Origin: Oscarella lobularis
Lineage: Eukaryota; Porifera; Homoscleromorpha; Homosclerophorida; Oscarellidae
Direction of reading: 5' to 3'
DNA length: 64,000 bases
Assembly (NCBI RefSeq): GCF_947507565.1
Contig: NC_089191.1
Coordinates: 434,001-498,000 of the forward strand
Part shown: positions 56,701-64,000 of the stretch, piece by piece
How the letters are laid out: every line of letters begins with the position of its first letter
Position numbering within the stretch: the first letter of the stretch is position 1
Made by a program: the position numbers and the translations under genes
Notes under the pieces: generated by a model
Told to the model about the DNA's origin: nothing
Database searches by the model: none
What the model saw: the letters and a program-made list of their open reading frames with translations, nothing else

Positions 56701-59700
56701 AATTGAGGGCCTAAACTTTGATTCTAAAGGACTGAATATTAAATTGAGGGCCTAAACTTTGATTCTAAGGGCCTAAATATTAAATTGAGGGCCTAAACTT
56801 TGATTCTAAGGACGTAAACATTAAATTGAGGGCCTAAACTTTGACTCTAAGGGACTGAATATTCAATTGAGGGCCTAAACTTTGATTCTAAGGGCCTAAA
56901 TATTAAATTGAGGGCCTAAACTTTGACTCTAAGGGACTGAATATTAAATTGAGGGCCTAAACTTTGATTCTAAGAGCCTAAATATAAAATTGAGGGCCTA
57001 AACTTTGATTCTAAGGACCTAAATATTAAATTGAGGGCCTAAACTTTGACTCTAAGGGACTCAAATTTAATTGAGAGCCTAAACTTTGATTCGAAGGGAC
57101 TAAATATTAAATTGAGGGCCTAAACTTTGATTCTACGGACTGAATATTAAATTGAGGGCCTAAACTTTGACTCTAAGGGACTGAATATTAAATAGAGGGC
57201 CTAAACTTTGACTCTAAGGGACTGAATATTAAATTGAGGGCCTAAACTTTGATTCTAAGGGCCTAAATATAAAATTGAGGGCCTAAACTTTGACTCTAAG
57301 GGACTGAATATTAAATTGAGGGCCTAAACTTTGATTCTAAGAGCCTAAATATTAAATTGAGGGCCTAAACTTTGATTCGAAGAGCCCAAATATTAAATTG
57401 AGGGCCTAAACTTTGATTCTAAGGGCCTAAACATTAAATTGAGGGCCTAAACTTTGACTCTAAGGGACTGAATATTCAATTGAGGGCCTAAACTTTGATT
57501 CTAAGGGTCTAAATATTAAATTGAGGGCCTAAACTTTGACTCTAAGGGTCTAAATATTAAATTGAGGGCCTAAACTTTGACTCTAAGAGCCTAAATATTA
57601 AATTAAGGGCCTAAACTTTGATTCTACGGGACTGAATATTAAATTGAGGGCCTAAACTTTGACTCTAAGAGCCTAAATATTAAATTAAGGGCCTAAACTT
57701 TGATTCTACGGGACTGAATATTAAATTGAGGGCCTAAACTTTGACTCTAAGGGCCTAAATATTAAATTGAGGGCCTAAACTTTGATTCTAAGGGCCTAAA
57801 TATTCAATTGAGGGCCTAAACTTTGATTCTAAGAGCCTAAATATTAAATTGAGGGCCTAAACTTTGACTCTAAGGGACTGAATATTAAATTGAGGGCCTA
57901 AACTTTGATTCTAAGGACCTAAATATAAAATTGAGGGCCTAAACTTTGATTCTAAGGACCTAAATATTAAATTGAGGGCCTAAACTTTGACTCTAAGGGA
58001 CTGAATATTCAATTGAGGGCCTAAACTTTGATTCTAAGGGCCTAAATATTAAATTGAGGGCCTAAACTTTGACTCTAAGAGCCTAAATATTAAATTGAGA
58101 GCCTAAACTTTGATTCTAAGAGACTGAATATTAAATTGAGGGCCTAAACTTTGATTCTAAGAGCCTAAATATTAAATTGAGGGCCTAAACTTTGATTCGA
58201 AGAGCCCAAATATTAAATTGAGGGCCTAAACTTTGATTCGAAGAGCCCAAATATTAAATTGAGGGCCTAAACTTTGATTCTAAGGGACTGAATATTAAAT
58301 TGAGAGCCTAAACTTTGATTCTAAGGGCCTAAATATTAAACTGAGGGCCTAAACTTTGATTCGAAGAGCCCAAATATTAAATTGAGGGCCTAAACTTTGA
58401 TTCGAAGAGCCCAAATATTCAATTGAGGGCCTAAACTTTGATTCTAAGGGCCTAAATATTAAATTCAGGGCCTAAACTTTGATTCTAAGAGACTGAATAT
58501 TAAATTGAGGGCCTAAACTTTGATTCTAAGAGCCTAAATATTAAATTGAGGGCCTAAACTTTGATTCGAAGAGCCCAAGTATTAAATTGAGGGCCTAAAC
58601 TTTGACTCTAAGGGCCTAAATATTAAATTGAGGGCCTAAACTTTGATTCTAAAGGACTGAATATTAAATTGAGGGCCTAAACTTTGATTCTAAGGGCCTA
58701 AATATTAAATTGAGGGCCTAAACTTTGATTCTAAGGACGTAAACATTAAATTGAGGGCCTAAACTTTGACTCTAAGGGACTGAATATTCAATTGAGGGCC
58801 TAAACTTTGATTCTAAGGGCCTAAATATTAAATTGAGGGCCTAAACTTTGACTCTAAGGGACTGAATATTAAATTGAGGGCCTAAACTTTGATTCTAAGA
58901 GCCTAAATATAAAACTGAGGGCCTAAACTTTGATTCTAAGGACCTAAATATTAAATTGAGGGCCTAAACTTTGACTCTAAGGGACTCAAATTTAATTGAG
59001 AGCCTAAACTTTGATTCGAAGGGTCTAAATATTAAATTGAGGGCCTAAACTTTGATTCTAAGGGACTAAATATTAAATTGAGGGCCTAAACTTTGATTCT
59101 ACGGACTGAATATTAAATTGAGGGCCTAAACTTTGACTCTAAGGGACTGAATATTAAATAGAGGGCCTAAAATTTGACTCTAAGGGACTGAATATTAAAT
59201 TGAGGGCCTAAACTTTGATTCTAAGGGCCTAAATATAAAATTGAGGGCCTAAACTTTGACTCTAAGGGACTGAATATTAAATTGAGGGCCTAAACTTTGA
59301 CTCTAAGGGCCTAAATATTAAATTGAGGGCCTAAACTTTGATTCTAAGGACCTAAATATTCAATTGACGGCCTAAACTTTGATTCTAAGGGCCTAAATAT
59401 TAAATTGAGGGCCTAAACTTTGACTCTAAGGGACTGAATATTAAATTGAGGGCCTAAACTTTGATTCTAAGGACCTAAATATAAAATTGAGGGCCTAAAC
59501 TTTGACTCTAAGGGCCTAAATATTAAATTGAGAGCCTAAACTTTGATTCTAAGAGACTGAATATTAAATTGAGGGCCTAAACTTTGATTCTAAGAGCCTA
59601 AATATTAAATTGAGGGCCTAAACTTTTATTCGAAGAGCCCAAATATTAAATTGAGGGCCTAAACTTTGACTCTAATGGCCTAAATATTAAATTGAGGAGC

Positions 59701-62700
59701 TAAACTTTGATTCTAAACGACTGAATATTAAATTGAGGGCCTAAACTTTGATTCTAAGGGCCTAAATATTAAATTGAGGGCCTAAACTTTCATTCGAAGA
59801 GCCCAAATATTAAATTGAGGGCCTAAACTTTGACTCTAAGGGCCTAAATATTAAATTGAGGGCCTAAACTTTGATTCGAAGAGCCCAAGTATTAAATTGA
59901 GGGCCTAAACTTTGACTCTAAGGGCCTAAATATTAAATTGAGGGCCTAAACTTTGACTCTAAGGGACTGAATATTAAATTGAGGGCCTAAACTTTGATTC
60001 GAAGAGCCCAAATATTAAATTGAGGGCCTAAACTTTGACTCTAAGGGCCTAAATATTAAATTGAGGGCCTAAACTTTGATTCGAAGAGCCCAAATATTAA
60101 ATTGAGGGCCTAAACTTTGACTCTAAGGGACTGAATATTAAATTGAGGGCCTAAACTTTGATTCTAAGGGCCTAAATATTAAATTGAGGGCCTAAACTTT
60201 GATTCGAAGAGCCCAAATATTAAATTGAGGGCCTAAACTTTGACTCTAAAGGCCTAAATATTAAATTGAGGGCCAAAACTTTGATTCTAAGGGCCTAAAT
60301 ATTCAATTGAGGGCCTAAACTTTGATTCTAAGGGCCTAAATATTAAATTGAGAGCCTAAACTTTGACTCTAAGGGACTGAATATTAAATTGAGGGCCTAA
60401 ACTTTGATTCTAAGGGCCTAAATATAAAATTGAGAACCTAAACTTTGATTCAAAGGACCTAAATATTAAATTGAGGGCCTAAACTTTGACTCTAAGGGAC
60501 TGAATATTCAATTGAGGGCCTAAACTTTGATTCTAAGGGTCTAAATATTAAATTGAGGGCCTAAACTTTGATTCTAAGGGACTAAATATTAAATTGAGGG
60601 CCTAAACTTTGATTCTACGGGACTGAATATTAAATTGAGGGCCTAAACTTTGATTCGAAGAGCCCAAATATTAAATTGAGGGCCTAAACTTTGATTCTAA
60701 GGAACTAAATATTAAATTGAGGGCCTAAACTTTGATTCTAAGGGCCTAAATATTAAATTGAGGGCCTAAACTTTGATTCTACGGGACTGAATATTAAATT
60801 GAGAACCTAAACTTTGATTCGAAGAGCCCAAATATTCAATTGAGGGCCTAAACTTTGATTCTAAGGGACTAAATATTAAATTGAGAGCCTAAACTTTGAC
60901 TCTAAGGGACTGAATATTAAATTGAGGGCCTAAACTTTGATTCTAAGGGCCTAAATATAAAATTGAGGGCCTAAACTTTGATTCTAAGGACCTAAATATT
61001 AAATTGAGGGCCTAAACTTTGACTCTAAGGGACTGAATATTCAATTGAGGGCCTAAACTTTGATTCTAAGGGTCTAAATATTAAATTGAGGGCCTAAACT
61101 TTGATTCTAAGGGACTAAATATTAAATTGAGGGCCTAAACTTTGATTCTACGGGACTGAATATTAAATTGAGGGCCTAAACTTTGATTCGAAGAGCCCAA
61201 ATATTAAATTGAGGGCCTAAACTTTGATTCTAAGGGACTAAATATTAAATTGAGGGCCTAAACTTTGATTCTAAGGGCCTAAATATTAAATTGAGGGCCT
61301 AAACTTTGATTCTACGGGACTGAATATTAAATTGAGAACCTAAACTTTGATTCGAAGAGCCCAAATATTAAATTGAGGGCCTAAACTTTGATTCTAAGGG
61401 ACTAAATATTAAATTGAGGGCCTAAACTTTGATTCTAAGGGCCTAAATATTAAATTGAGGGCCTAAACTTTGATTCTACGGGACTGAATATTAAATTGAG
61501 GGCCTAAACTTTGATTCGAAGAGCCCAAATATTAAATTGAGGGCCTAAACTTTGACTCTAAGGGACTGAATATTCAATTGAGGGCCTAAACTTTGATTCT
61601 AAGGGTCTCAATATTAAATTGAGGGCCTAAACTTTGATTCTAAGGGCCTAAATATTAAATTGAGGGCCTAAACTTTGATTCTACGGGACTGAATATTAAA
61701 TTGAGGGCCTAAACTTTGATTCGAAGAGCCCAAATATTAAATTGAGGGCCTAAACTTTGACTCTAAGGGACTGAATATTAAATTCAGGGCCTAAACTTTC
61801 ATTCTAAGGGCCTAAATATTCAATTGAGGGCCTAAACTTTGATTCTAAGGGCCTAAATATTAAATTGAGGGCCTAAACTTTGACTCTAAGGGACTGAATA
61901 TTAAATTGAGGGCCTAAACTTTGATTCTAAGGGTCTAAATATTAAATTGAGGGCCTAAACTTTGATTCTAAGGGCCTAAATATTAAATTGAGGGCCTAAA
62001 CTTTGATTCTAAGGGCCTAAATATTAAATTGAGAGCCTAAACTTTGATTCTACGGGACTGAATATTAAATTGAGGGCCTAAACTTTGATTCGAAGAGCCC
62101 AAATATTAAATTGAGGGCCTAAACTTTGACTCTAAGGGACTGAATATTCAATTGAGGGCCTAAACTTTGATTCTAAGGGTCTAAATATTAAATTGAGGGC
62201 CTAAACTTTGATTCTAAGGGCCTAAATATTAAATTGAGGGCCTAAACTTTGATTCTACCCGACTGAATATTAAATTGAGGGCCTAAACTTTGATTCGAAG
62301 AGCCCAAATATTAAATTGAGGGCCTAAACTTTGACTCTAAGAGACTGAATTTTAAATTGAGGGCCTAAACTTTGATTCTAAGGGCCTAAATATTAAATTG
62401 AGGGCCTAAACTTTGATTCGAAGAGCCCAAATATTAAATTGAGGGCCTAAACTTTGACTCTAAGGGCCTAAATATTAAATTGAGGGCCTAAACTTTGATT
62501 CTTAGGTCTTAAATATTAACATAATAATAATAGAAAGGAGTCTTACTCTCTTGTGAAGTTGCTGTTGCACTTGTTGCTGATGTTTTGAAACTTGGCGTTG
62601 ATAGTTGGCCAGTTTGTTCGTATCCTGGACGATCTCTTCAATGCCCTCCATCAGGAGATGAACATTCTTTTCCAAGACAGCACTAAAATACGCATGGGAT

Positions 62701-63703
62701 TCATTAATTAATTAAACGCATTAAAATTAAGTGTTACCTTGTTCCGAGGCCTAGAAAATCGTTGGGAACGTCCTGTGATTCTTCTTCTTCGCCCATTTCC
62801 AAAAGGAAGGCGCGTATGAGATGGGAATTTTTTATTACGAGCGAAACTTCCTCGAATAGTCTTTCGAAGCTCAAACCACTCTTGTTAAAACTATGGGGAA
62901 AAAGAAAAAAAATCAACTAAGATAGTACAATAATAAATAAAAATATAGATTACTTTTCGAGAGAGAGCTCCTGAGCTTCTTTGCTCAACGCCATAAAATC
63001 GGCAGACAAGCGATACGCCTTGAGACTCAAACAACCCTGACGAGTCCGCAAAGGATCTAAAAAAATTAAACAATAAGATTAAGAATTATGTGATCACCTG
63101 CCTACTCCCCCACCGTATAAAAGGACAATGGATTCTTCTATGGATTTCTGATAGTTCAGTTGAGACTCGACCAGCGTCTTATTCAAACTCGAGCGAACGA
63201 ACGTGGACTGATACCAGCCGACTTGCATGTGATCGACGTTCACTTCGCGTAGCAATCGCATCATCTCCATCTGATAGTCACGCACTGAGAAAAAAAACAC
63301 CTAAACTTAGACAATATATACTGTACCTGTACTATATATTACACATAGAGCGGACTACGTAACTCTATCTTCGATTTCAAGACTCCAGACACTCGTTTCG
63401 TATTTTTCTTCTTATTTTTTTACCTTGAGCCGAGTCGTCGTCATCATCGTCGCCTCGTGGCGAGGGAAACGGAAAGCAATTCGTTATTTCGAGTCGTTTC
63501 GCTCCCTCGTCGATGAGACCGACTAGGACGCCCTGAACGAGTTCGGGGCCGCCTCCTTCTTGCTCGCAATGTTGAATGATTTTCAGGACCACCTGAAAAG
63601 AGGCCTCACCTTCGACAAGAAAAATCCAAGAACGACTTACGAGACCGTCGACTTGAATACTTTCTATCGGAACGCCGATCGTCATTCCAGAGGATCCAGC
63701 CAT
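41770..63703 (-). CDS. EIF3H: Translation initiation factor eIF3 subunit H, split by a 20.6-kb intron
   Basis: Seven exons: 63641-63703, 63424-63592, 63114-63284, 62954-63056, 62738-62890, 62547-62682, 41770-41979; 334 residues in continuous phase. The MPN domain gives [72 protein letters not shown]; then [13 protein letters not shown] and the C-terminal [19 protein letters not shown] ... [13 protein letters not shown]. As in other eIF3h proteins, the catalytic JAMM metal motif is not kept. The first five introns are 48-151 bp, but the last (41980-62546) is 20,567 bp and almost all minisatellite. The terminal exon is intact, so the gene is probably still spliced. A longer N-terminus would require TTG. 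Confidence 0.93.
42455..51310. repeat. First copy of a large internal duplication of the minisatellite
   Basis: Rare unit variants recur at fixed distances, showing block duplication. The unit with AACTTAAATTCTAAG occurs at 42571 and 51427; the unit with ATTCCAAGGG at 45241 and 54097. Both distances are 8,856 bp, exactly 216 units. Units around them also match in order. Confidence 0.85.
51311..62100. repeat. Second copy of the minisatellite block, with nested duplications
   Basis: Relative to the first copy it gained 31 units (ATTCCAAGGG again at 55368, 1,271 bp after 54097), lost 5 units between the matches of 45241 and 46889, and gained a further partial copy of about 47 units (GACGTAAAC at 56811 and 58736). 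The right part matches 48.9-51.0 kb at a constant distance of 10,777 bp (48938 to 59715; 50828 to 61605). Confidence 0.8.
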
Positions 63704-63788
63704 CGCGTTTTCAGCGTTTGGGAGTCGAACGCTCAATGCGCATGCGTTTGCCGCCAACTCGTGTTTTCGTCTCTCATTCTGCGCCGAA
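63704..63788. promoter_or_regulatory. 85-bp bidirectional promoter of eIF3h and ethanolaminephosphotransferase
   Basis: Only 85 bp separate the two divergent start codons. The stretch is CG-rich and contains GCGCATGCGT, close to an NRF1-type GCGCATGCGC site, common in housekeeping promoters. No TATA box. Confidence 0.45.
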
Positions 63789-64000
63789 ATGCTGTTTTCC
63801 TATCGCTATCTCAAGGAGGAGCACTTTCGCGGCTTCGACAAGTACAAGGTAAGTGCGCCGGCAGCGAAAAACGCACCAATTCTGCAGCCGCGTCCGTTTT
63901 GCTTCGTAGTACAGCGCAATCGACACGTCCCCGCTCTCCACGTACGTCATGCACCCATTCTGGAACGCTGCAGTCAACGTGAGAACTCTCCTCGCCTCTA
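63789..64000 (+). CDS. SELENOI: Ethanolaminephosphotransferase 1 (SELENOI/EPT1-like), first two exons
   Basis: Exons 63789-63848 and 63910-63978; the rest lies beyond the window. The N-terminus reads [20 protein letters not shown] and then [14 protein letters not shown], matching the start of EPT1, the CDP-alcohol phosphatidyltransferase that makes phosphatidylethanolamine. The catalytic CDP-alcohol motif is further downstream and not visible. Choline/ethanolamine phosphotransferase 1 is related, but the DKYKYSA...[12 protein letters not shown] wording is that of EPT1. Confidence 0.85.
   Translation, partial: MLFSYRYLKEEHFRGFDKYKVSAPAAKNAPILQPRPFCFVVQRNRHVPALHVRHAPILERCSQRENSPRL

Larger units (their letters stand above)
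42021..62519. repeat. Giant 41-bp minisatellite array, about 500 units
   Basis: Uninterrupted tandem array of a 41-bp unit filling the last eIF3h intron. Each unit consists of two related halves, GGGCCTAAACTTTGATTC and GGGCCTAAATATTAAATTGA, about 20-21 bp apart. Recurring variants include GATTCGAAGAGCCCAAAT, GACTCTAAGGGACTGAAT, GATTCTACGGGACTGAAT and TATTCAATTG. Only a few units break the length rule (39-40 bp units near 47135, 47245 and 58985; an odd insert with TTTGCAAAATTCG near 48476). AATAATAATA-type sequence flanks both ends (42010-42021 and 62519-62531). No gene or second repeat family interrupts it. Confidence 0.98.

Noticed and set aside
42021-62519. CRISPR array
   Set aside because: There are no unique spacers; the whole 41-bp unit repeats, and the setting is a eukaryotic intron.
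42021-62519. Telomeric or interstitial telomere repeat
   Set aside because: TTTAGGCC occurs on one strand, but the unit is 41 bp and not a run of TTAGGG or a known variant.
63377-63757. eIF3h N-terminal extension beginning [12 protein letters not shown]
   Set aside because: It needs a TTG start; the ATG at 63703 fits the family.

Overview
The window is animal nuclear DNA: intron-bearing genes with human-type orthologues (HDAC1/2, Myc, Sox, EB1, RIOK1, eIF3h, EOGT), short introns (mostly about 50-70 bp), very tight spacing and CGA/TCG-rich coding sequence. Myc plus Sox plus an Ig/SEFIR receptor in such a compact setting suggests an early-branching animal, most likely a sponge (perhaps a homoscleromorph such as Oscarella). 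The species call is inference.

Layout. 1-5 kb: 3' end of acetyl-CoA synthetase (+), a degenerate BPNT2-like phosphatase (-), a BTB/pentapeptide-repeat protein (-), V-ATPase c'' (+), UMP-CMP kinase (-). 5.4-16.9 kb: HDAC1/2 (14 exons, +), a 2.2 kb gap, Myc (+), intact BPNT2 (-), and a type II membrane protein of unusual multidomain build (+). 17-21.7 kb: NDUFAF5 (-), EB1 (+), an IL-17-receptor-like Ig/SEFIR receptor (+) whose stop overlaps antisense the stop of mitochondrial thioredoxin (-), and an intron-containing tRNA-Asp. 22-31.4 kb: ENOSF1 (-), a GLUT10/12-type transporter (-), RIOK1 (+), EOGT (-). 32-37.6 kb: Sox (+), a 16-exon gene predicted to join an F-BAR domain to a J domain (-), ribulose-phosphate epimerase (+). 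37.6-40.1 kb: unresolved, with a 0.9 kb palindrome. 40-64 kb: a TMEM216/TMEM80-family gene (-), MRPL21 (+), eIF3h (-), and the start of ethanolaminephosphotransferase (+).

Two things stand out. The last intron of eIF3h is about 20.6 kb and consists almost entirely of about 500 copies of a 41-bp minisatellite with large internal duplications, in a locus whose other introns are about 55 bp. The F-BAR/J-domain gene has continuous reading phase through 16 exons and would be a membrane-bending Hsp70 co-chaperone of a type I do not know from animals.

The genes are mostly unrelated housekeeping genes packed head-to-head or tail-to-tail, not an operon. Six GC-AG introns, several intronless versions of genes that are multi-exon in vertebrates, and CACGTG E-boxes at several shared promoters are locus-wide features.
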